DNA of 64,000 bases from Leifsonia tongyongensis (GCF_010686705.1 NZ_JAAGWY010000004.1:62001-126000), one strand, 5' to 3'; positions 35,063 to 43,556 are shown, numbered from the stretch's first letter. Numbers and translations: made by a program. Notes: a model not told the origin generated them from the sequence alone.

Positions 35063-36039
35063 GATTCCCGTCCTCCAGCGAATCGGTTCTGCAGGAATGC
35101 GATGATGAGGACCCCGATGACCAGCACGATGCCGATTGCCGAGGCGAAGCCAGGATGGCCCTGCTCGATGCCCTGCTGGTACATGAGGAACACCGGCGAC
35201 GACGATGCTCCATTCGGACCTCCGCCGCCCGTCAGCAGGTAGGGCTCGGTGAAGAGGTTCGCCCCCGTGACGGTCGCCAGGAGCAGCACGAGTACCGTCG
35301 CCGAACGCACTCCGGGGACCGTGACGGAGAAGAACGAGCGGATGCGCCCCGCCCCATCGGTTGCAGCGGACTCGTACAGCTCCGTCGGCACGTTCTGGAG
35401 TGCGGCGAGGTAGAGCAGGATGTAGAAGCCGAGCTCTTTCCACGTCACGTAGATCGCGATCGACGGCATCGCCAGCGTCGGATTGATGAACCACGTCGGG
35501 TTCGGAGCGAGCGGGCCGAGGATGTGGTTCACGAGCCCGTCTCCGCTGAACAGGAACAGCCACACCCCGATGATCGCGACGCTTGCCGTGACGTATGGCA
35601 CGTAGTAGCTGACCCGAAGGAAGCTGCGGAACCGCTTGACGCTGTTCAGGCCGCTTGCAAGGACGAGCGAGAGCACGACCGTGAGCGGGACATTGATGAT
35701 CAGGAAGATCCCCACGTTGGCGAACGACTGGAGGATCGCTGGATCGGTGAACACCTGCACGTAGTTGTCGAAGCCGACGAAGGGGCGGTCGACCACCGCT
35801 CCCGGCGCCGCGAAGAAATAGTCGAAGAACGACATGTACAGAGCGAACCCCAGGGGGAAGGCGAAGACGATGAAGACGAAGATCAGGTAGGGCGCGCTGA
35901 ACAGCCATCCGAGCGGATTGCGTCCGAAGACGCGGACGCGCAGGGGCTTGTTCCGGCGGCCGGGAGCCCGGCCCGGCCGCCCGGCGGCGGGAGGCTGTGC
36001 AAGCCCTCCTGCCGCCGGGGTGGTGCTGGTGTCGGCCAT
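35059..36039 (-). CDS. Sugar ABC transporter permease (MalF/UgpA type)
   Basis: A 326-residue CUT1 permease. Residues 1-38 are Pro/Gly/Arg-rich, then NPLGWLFSAPYLIFVFIVFAFPLGFALYMSFFDYF gives the first membrane segment. The EAA loop is ELYESAATDGAGRIRSFFSVTVPGVR near 223-248. Six hydrophobic segments in total. The ATG lies 5 bp after the binding-protein stop. It is coupled by overlap to the MalG-type gene. Confidence 0.9.
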   Translation of the reverse strand: MADTSTTPAAGGLAQPPAAGRPGRAPGRRNKPLRVRVFGRNPLGWLFSAPYLIFVFIVFAFPLGFALYMSFFDYFFAAPGAVVDRPFVGFDNYVQVFTDPAILQSFANVGIFLIINVPLTVVLSLVLASGLNSVKRFRSFLRVSYYVPYVTASVAIIGVWLFLFSGDGLVNHILGPLAPNPTWFINPTLAMPSIAIYVTWKELGFYILLYLAALQNVPTELYESAATDGAGRIRSFFSVTVPGVRSATVLVLLLATVTGANLFTEPYLLTGGGGPNGASSSPVFLMYQQGIEQGHPGFASAIGIVLVIGVLIIAFLQNRFAGGRES

Positions 36040-36044
36040 GGCAG

Positions 36045-37334
36045 CTACTTCTGTGTCTGCAGCTGGTCGATCTTGTCCGAAGCCGCCTTGAAGGCGTCCT
36101 CGACGCTGCCGCTGCCCGAGATCACGGACTTCGTGTAGGCGTCACGCAGCGCCTGCATCTGGGCCACGGTGTTCGGACCCGACGGGTCGTCGACCGTGCG
36201 CGCCGCCTGGGCGCCGAACTCCTTGTAGGCGGGGTGGGAATCGAAGTAGCTCGCGTAGGTGGACTGCAGCTGGTCGCGGATCGGCATCTGGCCGGTCACG
36301 TCCAGGAGCTTGCCGTCCTGGTCCTTGCTCGTCGCGAACTTGAGGACGTCCCATGCGGTGCCCTGGTTCTTGCACGAGGTGTACATCCCGATGTTCTTCG
36401 CGTCAGGGAAGGTGTAGGTCTTGTCAGCCGAGACGCCGTCCTTGGTCGGAACCGGGACGGAGCCCCACTTGACCTTGTCGCCGTAGTAGGCGATGGCCCA
36501 CGGGCCGACGATGGCCATGGCCGACTTGCCGTCGGCGAACGCGTCGCCCTGGTACTGCTCCTTGCCGGCGAGGCCCTGGCTGTAGATCGACTTCCAGAAG
36601 TTGGCGACCGTGGTGGCCTCCGGGCTGGTGAGTGTCGACTTGCCGTTCTCGATCATGCCCTTGCCGCCGGTCTCGGCGGCGTACAGCGGGAGGAAGTCGA
36701 AGTTCGGCTGGAAGAACTCGCTGGTCGGCGACGGGTAGATCGCGTACTTCGCCGCGCCGCTCGAGACGACCTTCTTCGCTGCGGCAAGGAACTTGTCGTA
36801 GGTCGAGAGGTCGGGGTTGTCGCCGAGGCCGGCCTTCTCGAAGATCGCCTTGTTGAAGAAGATCATCACAGGGTTCGACTTCCACGGCATCTGGTAGTAG
36901 TCGCCGTTGGGCGACTTGTACTGCGCCGCAGCGCTACCGCTGCGCGACTCGATGTACGACTTGCCGTCACTGAACTTCGAGAGGTCGACGAGGCCGCCCT
37001 GCTTCTGGAACTGACCGGTCGCCGCCGGAAGGTTGTTGAACACGAGGCACGGAGTGGTGCCCGCGGTGATCGCGGCCGTGATGACCTCTTCCGTGCTCTT
37101 GCCGGCGGGGACTTCCTGTGCCTTGATCTGCTCCTTCGGGTGTGCCGAGTTCCAGGAGGAGACCATCGACTTGCCCCACTGGACTTCCTGGGCGTTGTTG
37201 GAGTACCAGATCGTGATCGGGCCTTTGGCCTTCATCGCGTCGGTTGCGCCTCCTCCGCTGCTGCTGCATGCGGCGAGCGAGACGCCCAGGGCGGCCGCCG
37301 TGATCATGCTGATCAGGATTCTGCGTCGTTGCAT
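36045..37334 (-). CDS. Sugar-binding lipoprotein of the second ABC importer
   Basis: A 429-residue solute-binding protein (family 1). Signal peptide MQRRRILISMITAAALGVSLAAC with lipobox LAAC, then a Ser/Gly linker. PITIWYSNNAQEVQWGKSMVSSWNSAHP is the first strand and helix; MPWKSNPVMIFFNKAIFEKAGL near 125-145 contains the usual aromatic sugar-stacking stretch; SAMAIVGPWAIAYYG near 262 lines the other lobe. The ligand is likely an oligosaccharide matching the GH130-like enzymes, perhaps a mannoside. AAAGGAAAG lies 7 nt before the ATG. A 51-bp gap separates it from the LacI gene, and no separate operator is seen there, so read-through from the LacI promoter is likely. Confidence 0.9.
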   Translation of the reverse strand: MQRRRILISMITAAALGVSLAACSSSGGGATDAMKAKGPITIWYSNNAQEVQWGKSMVSSWNSAHPKEQIKAQEVPAGKSTEEVITAAITAGTTPCLVFNNLPAATGQFQKQGGLVDLSKFSDGKSYIESRSGSAAAQYKSPNGDYYQMPWKSNPVMIFFNKAIFEKAGLGDNPDLSTYDKFLAAAKKVVSSGAAKYAIYPSPTSEFFQPNFDFLPLYAAETGGKGMIENGKSTLTSPEATTVANFWKSIYSQGLAGKEQYQGDAFADGKSAMAIVGPWAIAYYGDKVKWGSVPVPTKDGVSADKTYTFPDAKNIGMYTSCKNQGTAWDVLKFATSKDQDGKLLDVTGQMPIRDQLQSTYASYFDSHPAYKEFGAQAARTVDDPSGPNTVAQMQALRDAYTKSVISGSGSVEDAFKAASDKIDQLQTQK

Positions 37335-37385
37335 TGTGTGCTTTCCTTTATCTACTTGGTGCGATGCCCGATGAATCGCATGCGG

Positions 37386-38405
37386 TCACGGGCGGGCGGG
37401 TGGCGCCGTGGAAGCGCGCACCACGAGTTCTGCGGGTGGAAGGGCGACGTCGTCGGAGGCGCCTTCCTCGATGAGCCGCAAGAGCGAGCTCGCCGCAGCG
37501 AGACCCCATTCGGTCGGGTCGTTCCTGAGGGTGGTCAGTGACGGATACACGTAGGTTCCGATCTGGGATCCGTCGAGTCCCGTGACCGAGAGGTCGCCGG
37601 GAACGCGGAGGCCACGCCGGTGCGCCACGGACATCCCGGCGATGGCCATCGGGTCGTTTCCATAGATGATGGCCGTCGGAGGCTCTGCCGAGTCGAGGAG
37701 CGCTTCGGTCGCCGCAGCGCCCTGCTCGGGCGAGAAGTCCGTCGGCACGACGACGGCCTGCAGTCCTGCGTCGCTCATCGAGCGCTCGAACTGCTCCCGG
37801 CGGAGGCGCCCGTGCAGCATCCGTTCGTCGCCGGAGACATGCGCGATGCGACGGTGGCCGAGTTCCATGAGGTGGTCGGCCAGCGCCGCGATGCCCTTGT
37901 CGTAGTCGCGGGTGACCACCGGGAAAGTGCTGTCGACGTTGGGTTCACCGAGCGTGACGGCGTGCATCCCGAGCCCTTCGATGAGGTGGATGCGGTGATC
38001 GTCGGCGAGCAGGTCGGTGATGAGGAAGCCGTCGACGCGCTTGTCGTGCGCCAGGCGGGTGTATGCCTTGGCCTCGCTCTCGACGTCGGGAACCACACTC
38101 AGCACGAGGACCTGGCCACGGTCGGCGAGGACGGTCTCGACGCCGGCGATGAAGGCGGAGAAGAAGGGGTCGGCTTCGATGATGCTCGGGTCGCGCCGCA
38201 CGATGAGCCCGAGGGCGTATGCCCTCCTGCTGGTGAGTCCGCGCGCGCTCGGGTTGGGGTGCCATCCCAGCTCTTCGGCCGCTTCGAGGATGCGCGCACG
38301 AGTGTCGGGGGCGACCCCGGCGCGGTCGTTGAGTGCGAGCGATACGAGACCCTTGCTGACGCCGGCGGCGCGGGCGACATCGTTGATCGTCGGTTGCAGC
38401 GCCAC
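37386..38405 (-). CDS. LacI-family transcriptional repressor
   Basis: A 339-residue repressor. HTH and hinge: PTINDVARAAGVSKGLVSLALNDRAGVAPDTRARILEAAEELGWHPNPSARGL, residues 5-57, followed by a periplasmic-binding-like sensor (ALGLIVRRDPSIIEADPFFSAFIAGVE and so on). The GTG at 38405 was chosen because AAGGAG lies 8 nt upstream and the HTH begins at residue 5; a TTG ten codons earlier has no SD. It heads the operon of binding protein, two permeases and two GH130-like enzymes. Two perfect 14-bp palindromes upstream are almost certainly its operators, so it represses itself and the operon until the sugar is present. Confidence 0.93.
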   Translation of the reverse strand: MALQPTINDVARAAGVSKGLVSLALNDRAGVAPDTRARILEAAEELGWHPNPSARGLTSRRAYALGLIVRRDPSIIEADPFFSAFIAGVETVLADRGQVLVLSVVPDVESEAKAYTRLAHDKRVDGFLITDLLADDHRIHLIEGLGMHAVTLGEPNVDSTFPVVTRDYDKGIAALADHLMELGHRRIAHVSGDERMLHGRLRREQFERSMSDAGLQAVVVPTDFSPEQGAAATEALLDSAEPPTAIIYGNDPMAIAGMSVAHRRGLRVPGDLSVTGLDGSQIGTYVYPSLTTLRNDPTEWGLAAASSLLRLIEEGASDDVALPPAELVVRASTAPPARP

Positions 38406-38442
38406 CTCGTCATCTCCTTCGATGGTCTCGGCCAAACCCGGA

Positions 38443-38456
38443 CTAAACCGGTTTAG
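38443..38456. promoter_or_regulatory. LacI-type operator 1 (downstream)
   Basis: CTAAACCGGTTTAG, a perfect 14-bp palindrome with the central CG typical of LacI-family sites, 38 bp upstream of the repressor GTG. Its centre is 31 bp (about three turns) from operator 2. It lies just after the expected transcription start. Confidence 0.9.
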
Positions 38457-38470
38457 TTCATCTGAATGTG

Positions 38471-38499
38471 ACGCTAAACCGGTTTAGAGATGATGTCAA
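38471..38499 (-). promoter_or_regulatory. lacI-operon promoter with operator 2 inside
   Basis: On the minus strand TTGACA (38499-38494) and TAGCGT (38476-38471) are 17 bp apart. The second CTAAACCGGTTTAG palindrome (38474-38487) fills the space between them and enters the -10, so bound repressor would block RNA polymerase. Confidence 0.85.
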
Positions 38500-38542
38500 C
38501 CCCTTGATCTGCGCTGCCGATGGTGCATCGGGCGGCGCGCGC

Positions 38543-39172
38543 TCAGCTGGTGCGGGGGCGTCCGAGCTGGGAAGCCGCGAAGTCCTCGATCGCCTCGGCG
38601 AGCGCCTCCGGAGTGCTGAACAGGTGCCCCGTGATGCCGATCGACTCGGCGCCGGCGACATTCTGCGCCATGTCGTCGGCGAAGAACGTCTCCGACGGTT
38701 CAGCGTCGTAGCGCGCGAGAACACGGCGGAACACCGTCGGATCGGGCTTGCGCGCGCCGTACTCCGACGAGGTGAACAGATGGTCCGCGCCGAACAGTGG
38801 CACCAGGTCGGGAGCGAGGGCGTGGAGATGTTTCGCCGTCATGGCACCGTTGTTCGTCAGCAGCGTGATCGTACCCAGTTCGGAGGCGCGCTTCACCGCC
38901 GCGAGCGAGTCGTGCCACGGGGTCATGGCGGCGGCCCGCACCCGCACCCAGTCCTCCTCGCTGACCGGGAAGCCGAGCGCGGATCGAAGGGCCTGGAGGT
39001 AGTCGTCGGCCGTCGAGTAGGCGCCGGCCTCGGCGGCCCATTCGCCTTCGTCGTTCCACCAGCGCTCACGGAGCTGGTCGAGGTCGAGGCCGGTCAGTTC
39101 GGTCATCGCGGCCATCCGGTGCCGCCAGTCGTACTCGTAGAGCACGTTGTCCATGTCGAAGATGAACAGCAT
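38543..39172 (-). CDS. HAD-superfamily hydrolase (second of a tandem pair)
   Basis: A 209-residue haloacid-dehalogenase-fold hydrolase. Motif I FIFDMDNVLYEYDW (nucleophile Asp near residue 6), motif II LLTNNGAMTAK near 104, motif III ARKPDPTVF (Lys near 141), motif IV FFADDMAQNVAGAESIG near 159. The helical cap between residues 15 and 85 suits small phosphorylated substrates such as sugar phosphates. The ATG shares one base with the TGA of its paralogue upstream (TGATG). Substrate unknown; the adjacent sugar operon makes a sugar phosphate plausible but the genes are not in one transcript by any sign here. Confidence 0.82.
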   Translation of the reverse strand: MLFIFDMDNVLYEYDWRHRMAAMTELTGLDLDQLRERWWNDEGEWAAEAGAYSTADDYLQALRSALGFPVSEEDWVRVRAAAMTPWHDSLAAVKRASELGTITLLTNNGAMTAKHLHALAPDLVPLFGADHLFTSSEYGARKPDPTVFRRVLARYDAEPSETFFADDMAQNVAGAESIGITGHLFSTPEALAEAIEDFAASQLGRPRTS

Positions 39173-39801
39173 CAGCGGTCCCGCCCGGCGAAGGCGCGCA
39201 TCGCCTCGGTGAGGCCTTCGGTGTCGAAGCCGTCCGGGCCACGGCGGAGCTGGAACGCGTGCATCCCCACCTCTCGCGCTCCGGCGACGTTCGCGGCCGA
39301 GTCGTCGAAGAGGATCGCATCCTCCGGGGGCACCCCGAACCGGCCGAGTGCACGCGTGTAGATGCGCCGCTCGGGCTTGCGGGCACCGAGGACCGCCGAG
39401 ATGAGGTCGTTGCCCTGGAGCGCATCCACGATCTCGGGCGTCAGCACGGGCAGCGAGTCCCTGAACGGGATCGGATTGTTCGACAGGAGCGAGACGGTGC
39501 CGAGCGTGGCGGCCTCGTGGAGGGCGTCGATCGCGCCGGCGATGGGCGTCATGGCCGCCTTGCGCGCCTGTTGCCACTGCCCGAGCGTGAGGGATGCGCC
39601 GGTCACCTCGGCGAACGCGGCCAGGTACTCCTCGCTGGTCCGGTACTCGCCGATCTCCGCAGCGCGTTCGAAGCCGCCTGCCCACCACCGGGATGCCAGC
39701 CGGTACTGGCTGACTCCGGTGAGCTCCGCAAGCATCGGAAGCCGCTTGTGGAAGTCGTAGTCGTACAACGTCTTGTCGCAGTCGAAGAAGTAGACATCCA
39801 T
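39172..39801 (-). CDS. HAD-superfamily hydrolase (first of a tandem pair)
   Basis: A 209-residue paralogue of the next gene, with the same layout: motif I YFFDCDKTLYDYDFHKRL at 4-21, motif II LLSNNPIPFRDSL near 105, motif III ARKPERRIY near 143 and motif IV ILFDDSAANVAGAREVG near 161. Equal length and matching blocks such as YDYDF/YEYDW, WWAGG/WWNDE and NVAGA point to tandem duplication. Both have complete catalytic sets. The ATG has a GATACT hexamer 7 nt upstream and no SD, so the mRNA is probably leaderless. It is divergent from sua5 with a 63-bp gap. Confidence 0.82.
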   Translation of the reverse strand: MDVYFFDCDKTLYDYDFHKRLPMLAELTGVSQYRLASRWWAGGFERAAEIGEYRTSEEYLAAFAEVTGASLTLGQWQQARKAAMTPIAGAIDALHEAATLGTVSLLSNNPIPFRDSLPVLTPEIVDALQGNDLISAVLGARKPERRIYTRALGRFGVPPEDAILFDDSAANVAGAREVGMHAFQLRRGPDGFDTEGLTEAMRAFAGRDR

Positions 39802-39814
39802 CGCGTCAAGTATC
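39802..39814 (-). promoter_or_regulatory. Leaderless promoter -10 (GATACT-N7-ATG)
   Basis: GATACT (39814-39809, minus strand) is 7 nt from the ATG of the first HAD gene. No SD fits. Confidence 0.5.
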
Positions 39815-39864
39815 GCCCAGTACTCAGGGTGTGCGGGCCGCCCTCAACTATCATTGGTGCCGAC

Positions 39865-40593
39865 ATGGCTCCCATCTACGACTGCTCGGTCGACTCCGAA
39901 CTTCTCACCGGCATGAGACTCGCACGCGCGGCGATCGGCCGCGGCGAGCTGGTCGTCATCCCCACCGATACGGTGTACGGCGTCGCCGCCGACGCCTTCG
40001 ACCCCGCTGCCGTGCAACGTCTGCTGGATGCCAAGGGCCGCGGCCGCCAGTCGCCGCCGCCGGTGCTCATCCCCGGCATCCCGACGCTCGATGCCCTGGC
40101 GCAGTCCGTCCCGCAGGCGGTGCGCGACCTCGTCGCCGAGTTCTGGCCGGGTGGACTCACGATCGTGGTGCCAGCGCAGCCGTCCCTCGCGTGGGACCTG
40201 GGCGAGACCCGTGGCACGGTGGCTCTCCGGATGCCCAGCGACACGATCGCGCTCGAACTGCTCTCCGAGACCGGGCCCCTCGCCGTCTCATCGGCCAACC
40301 TCACCGGTCGGCCCTCCGCGCGCACCGCAGCGGACGCCGAGAGGATGCTCGGCGACTCCGTCTCGGTCTATCTCGACGGCGGCGAGGCGGGGGCGGGTTA
40401 CGAGAACGACGGGGGAGCCGACTCGTCGTCGACGATCGTCGACGCGACGGCGCTGGCAGCGGGCGTTGGCCCCTTGCGCATCCTCCGGCACGGCGTCATC
40501 AGTGAAGAGCGCCTCCGCGCGGTCGTCGGCGATCAGCTCGAACCGAGGGCGACCGATCGGGGCGAGGCCCCGGCGGGTGAGACGACGACGTGA
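39865..40593 (+). CDS. sua5: L-threonylcarbamoyladenylate synthase (Sua5/YrdC/YciO)
   Basis: A 242-residue YrdC-fold enzyme that makes threonylcarbamoyl-AMP for the t6A37 modification of ANN-decoding tRNAs. GELVVIPTDTVYGVAADAFDP near residue 27-47 is the signature, with the KR[GA]R region as DAKGRGRQSPPPVLI near 55-69, FWPGGLTIVV near 93, and the SSANLTGRPSARTAADAE block near 145. The last 40 residues are a short acidic/Thr tail in place of the Sua5 C-terminal domain. The ATG at 39865 precedes the conserved start; TATCAT 10 nt upstream is a likely -10 hexamer, giving a leader of only a few bases. It overlaps the next gene as GTGA. Confidence 0.92.
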   Translation: MAPIYDCSVDSELLTGMRLARAAIGRGELVVIPTDTVYGVAADAFDPAAVQRLLDAKGRGRQSPPPVLIPGIPTLDALAQSVPQAVRDLVAEFWPGGLTIVVPAQPSLAWDLGETRGTVALRMPSDTIALELLSETGPLAVSSANLTGRPSARTAADAERMLGDSVSVYLDGGEAGAGYENDGGADSSSTIVDATALAAGVGPLRILRHGVISEERLRAVVGDQLEPRATDRGEAPAGETTT

Positions 40594-41849
40594 CCCTCTA
40601 CCTCGCTCTCGCGCTGATCTCGGCCGTCATCACCTTCGTGATGTCGCTGGTCGTCTACCGGCTCAGCCTCAAGTACCGGCTCTATCCGAAGATCCGTGCC
40701 CGCGACGTGCACACCCGGCCGACCCCGCGCCTCGGCGGGATCGCGATGTTCCTCGGCATCGTCGTCGCCTTCGGCTCCGCCTACCTGCTGTCGAGCCAGT
40801 TCCCGATCCTCCGGCTGATCTTCGCCGATCCGGGTCCCATCCTGGCGATCCTCGCGGCATCCGTGCTCATCGTCGCGATCGGTGTCGCCGACGATGTGTG
40901 GGACCTCGACTGGATGACCAAACTTGCCGGCCAGTTCGTCGCGGCAGGGCTCGTGGCGTGGCTCGGCGTGCAGATCTACTCGCTGCCCATCGGCGGGATC
41001 ACCGTCGGCTCGCCCCTGATGAGCATCGTGATCACCCTGTTCGCGATCGTCCTGGTGATGAACGCGATCAACTTCATCGATGGGCTCGACGGCCTCGTCG
41101 CGGGCGTGGCCCTGATCGCCAACGGCACGTTCCTCATCTACACCTACCTGCTGCAGCGCGAGATCAACCCGACCAACTACTTCAGCCTGGGCGGCGTCAT
41201 CGCGGCGATCCTCGTCGGGGCGTGTGCGGGGTTCCTCCCGCTCAACTGGCACCCGGCGAAGATGTTCATGGGCGACGCCGGAGCGCTCCTGGTGGGCCTC
41301 CTGATGGCGACCTCCGCGATCTCCGTCACCGGCAACATCAACCCGGAGACCCTTCCGACGCTGGGCCGCTCCGCGCTTGTGCCGGCGTTCATCCCGATCA
41401 TCCTGCCGTTCGCCGTGCTCATCGTGCCCCTGCTCGACTTCGGGCTGGCTGTCGTCCGGCGCCTGCGTGCGGGCAAGTCGCCGTTCAGCGCCGACCGCAA
41501 GCACCTGCACCACCGCCTGCTCGACATGGGCCATTCGCACCTGCATGCCGTGCTGATCTTCTACGCGTGGACGACCGTCCTCTCCGTCGGCTGCCTGCTG
41601 TTCTTCTTCCAGCCGTACTGGATGGCGATCGTCTTCATCGCGATCGGTCTCGTGGTGTGCGCGGCGTTCACCTTCGCGCCGCTGAGCAGGCGCAAGATCG
41701 CCGAAGCCGCGGCAGAGCTGACCCCGGCCGGATCCGCAGAGGCCGACGAGGTCGCCGTGTACGACCCGCTCGACCGGGCATCCGACGACCTTCCGATCGA
41801 CACCGACACGCCCGTGACGACACCGGCCGCCACCACCAAGGAGCTGTAA
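40590..41849 (+). CDS. Polyprenyl-phosphate N-acetylhexosamine-1-P transferase (WecA/TagO type)
   Basis: A 419-residue polytopic membrane protein of the MraY/WecA superfamily; it would link GlcNAc-1-phosphate or a similar sugar to decaprenyl/undecaprenyl phosphate, the first step of cell-wall arabinogalactan or teichoic-acid-like polymers. Motifs: DVHTRPTPRLGGIAMF near 35, VADDVWDLDWMTKL near 98 (the DD metal pair), AINFIDGLDGLVAG near 157 (NxxNxxDG), FMGDAGALLVG near 230, and the HLHHRLLDMGHS loop near 305 that is typical of WecA and not MraY. About eleven hydrophobic segments. The GTG start overlaps the sua5 stop. The C-terminal 50 residues are acidic and cytoplasmic. Confidence 0.88.
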   Translation: MTLYLALALISAVITFVMSLVVYRLSLKYRLYPKIRARDVHTRPTPRLGGIAMFLGIVVAFGSAYLLSSQFPILRLIFADPGPILAILAASVLIVAIGVADDVWDLDWMTKLAGQFVAAGLVAWLGVQIYSLPIGGITVGSPLMSIVITLFAIVLVMNAINFIDGLDGLVAGVALIANGTFLIYTYLLQREINPTNYFSLGGVIAAILVGACAGFLPLNWHPAKMFMGDAGALLVGLLMATSAISVTGNINPETLPTLGRSALVPAFIPIILPFAVLIVPLLDFGLAVVRRLRAGKSPFSADRKHLHHRLLDMGHSHLHAVLIFYAWTTVLSVGCLLFFFQPYWMAIVFIAIGLVVCAAFTFAPLSRRKIAEAAAELTPAGSAEADEVAVYDPLDRASDDLPIDTDTPVTTPAATTKEL

Positions 41850-42332
41850 GTGACCGACAACCAGAACCCGAAGCCGGCCCGCCCGGTGCCGTCGTCGGAG
41901 CCCGTGCTCCGCAACGTGCTGAAGTGGGGCGGGATCCTCGCCATCGGGATCGCGGTCGTCGGAGCGATCGTCGGTTACATCTTCGCCGGCTGGATCGGCG
42001 TGGCGAGCGCCCTGATCGGCACGGCGATGGCCGTGGTCTTCCTCGGCATCACCGCTGCGAGCATCCTGCTCGCGAACCGGTTCTCGGGCTCCGACATCTT
42101 CGTCGGGGCGTTCTTCGGGATCGTCCTCGGGGGGTGGCTGCTCAAGTTCGTCCTGTTCATCATCCTGGCGTTCGCGCTCAAGGGCCAGCCCTGGATCAAC
42201 CCGACGGTGATGTTCCTCAGCCTCATCGCCGGGGTGCTCGGATCGCTGGTCGTGGACGTGCTGGTCGTGTTCCGCTCGCGGATGCCGTACGCCAGCGATG
42301 TCACGCTGCCGGGGGAGAACCCTAAAGCATGA
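41850..42332 (+). CDS. AtpI-like small membrane protein upstream of atpB
   Basis: A 160-residue protein with four predicted membrane segments (about 27-47, 51-72, 83-107 and 118-138) after a Pro-rich start. Position between the WecA-like gene and atpB matches the place of atpI in actinobacteria, whose product helps c-ring assembly or Mg transport; sequence conservation is low, so the identity rests on place, size and topology. The GTG start has AAGGAG 7 nt upstream, inside the end of the previous gene. It ends 156 bp before atpB, and that gap holds inverted repeats, so it is probably transcribed apart from the ATPase genes. Confidence 0.7.
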   Translation: MTDNQNPKPARPVPSSEPVLRNVLKWGGILAIGIAVVGAIVGYIFAGWIGVASALIGTAMAVVFLGITAASILLANRFSGSDIFVGAFFGIVLGGWLLKFVLFIILAFALKGQPWINPTVMFLSLIAGVLGSLVVDVLVVFRSRMPYASDVTLPGENPKA

Positions 42333-42353
42333 TTCGATTCGTTACCTCAGCGA

Positions 42354-42412
42354 AACTCTTGTAGAGTTATCGAAGATTCCCCCCACCCGCTCCACGGATT
42401 TCGTGGAAATCC
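42354..42412 (+). promoter_or_regulatory. atp operon leader with inverted repeats
   Basis: AACTCT-N3-AGAGTT (42354-42368) is a perfect inverted repeat. It is followed by two overlapping and mutually exclusive hairpins: TCCACG/CGTGGA (42391-42396 with 42402-42407) and GGATTT/AAATCC (42396-42401 with 42407-42412). They lie in the 156-bp gap before atpB. Regulation of the atp operon by these is inference. Confidence 0.5.
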
Positions 42413-42488
42413 CGGGTGCCACATGTTCGTCGTCGCGAGAGCCTAGCTCGACGCCCCGAAACAGGAGATAGCGCTGTTAGCTAACGCT

Positions 42489-43286
42489 GTGAACCTGCTG
42501 GTCCAGACCACGACTACCGACGATGGTAGCTTCCATGGTCCGTCGATCGATGAGTTCTTCCCACCGGCCGTCTTTTCCATCGGCAGCTTCGAAGTCAACC
42601 GCGTCATGCTGGTGCGCTTCGTCGCCGTCATCGCGATCCTCCTGGTCTTCTGGCTCGGCACCCGCCGGATGAAGCTCATCCCGGGCCGCGGGCAGAGCAT
42701 CGTCGAGATGGGTCTCGACTTCGTGCGCGTCAACATCGCCGAAGACCTCCTGGGCAAGAAGGACGGCACGCGCTTCCTGCCGATCCTCACGTCCATCTTC
42801 TTCATGGTGCTGTTCATGAACCTGACGGGCATCATCCCGTTCCTGAACATCGCCGGCACGTCCGTCATCGGCGTGCCCCTCGTCCTGGCGATCGTCGCCT
42901 ACATCTGCTTCATCTACGCCGGCGTCAAGAAGAGCCCGGGCAACTTCTTCCGCAACTCGCTCTTCCCGCCCGGTGTTCCGTGGTTCCTCTACATCCTCGT
43001 GACTCCGATCGAGTTCGTCTCGACGTTCATCCTGCGGCCGATCACCCTCACGCTCCGACTTCTCATGAACATGGTCGTCGGGCACCTCCTCCTCGTCCTG
43101 TTCTTCAGCGCGACGGCGTTCTTCCTCTTCACCGCGGGCAGCTGGTGGTCGCTCTTCGGAATCGGCACCTTCGCCTTCGGCTTCGCTTTCACACTGTTCG
43201 AGATCCTGGTGGCAGTCCTCCAGGCTTACGTCTTCGCACTGCTCACGGCTGTCTACATCCAGCTCGCAGTCGCCGAGGAACACTAA
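42489..43286 (+). CDS. atpB: ATP synthase subunit a
   Basis: A 265-residue membrane subunit of the F0 sector that forms the proton half-channels against the c-ring. FHGPSIDEFFPPAVF near 15-29 is the actinobacterial N-terminus; the essential Arg lies in ITLTLRLLMNMVVGHLLLVLF near 180-200; LEILVAVLQAYVFALLTAVYIQLA-type sequence ends the protein. Five to six membrane segments. The GTG at 42489 is 20 nt from the AGGAG SD, too far; an in-frame CTG at 42474 is 6 nt from that SD and would add five residues (LLANA). A perfect palindrome GTTAGCTAAC lies between. The true start is therefore unsettled. Confidence 0.93.
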   Translation: MNLLVQTTTTDDGSFHGPSIDEFFPPAVFSIGSFEVNRVMLVRFVAVIAILLVFWLGTRRMKLIPGRGQSIVEMGLDFVRVNIAEDLLGKKDGTRFLPILTSIFFMVLFMNLTGIIPFLNIAGTSVIGVPLVLAIVAYICFIYAGVKKSPGNFFRNSLFPPGVPWFLYILVTPIEFVSTFILRPITLTLRLLMNMVVGHLLLVLFFSATAFFLFTAGSWWSLFGIGTFAFGFAFTLFEILVAVLQAYVFALLTAVYIQLAVAEEH

Positions 43287-43556
<270 letters not shown>

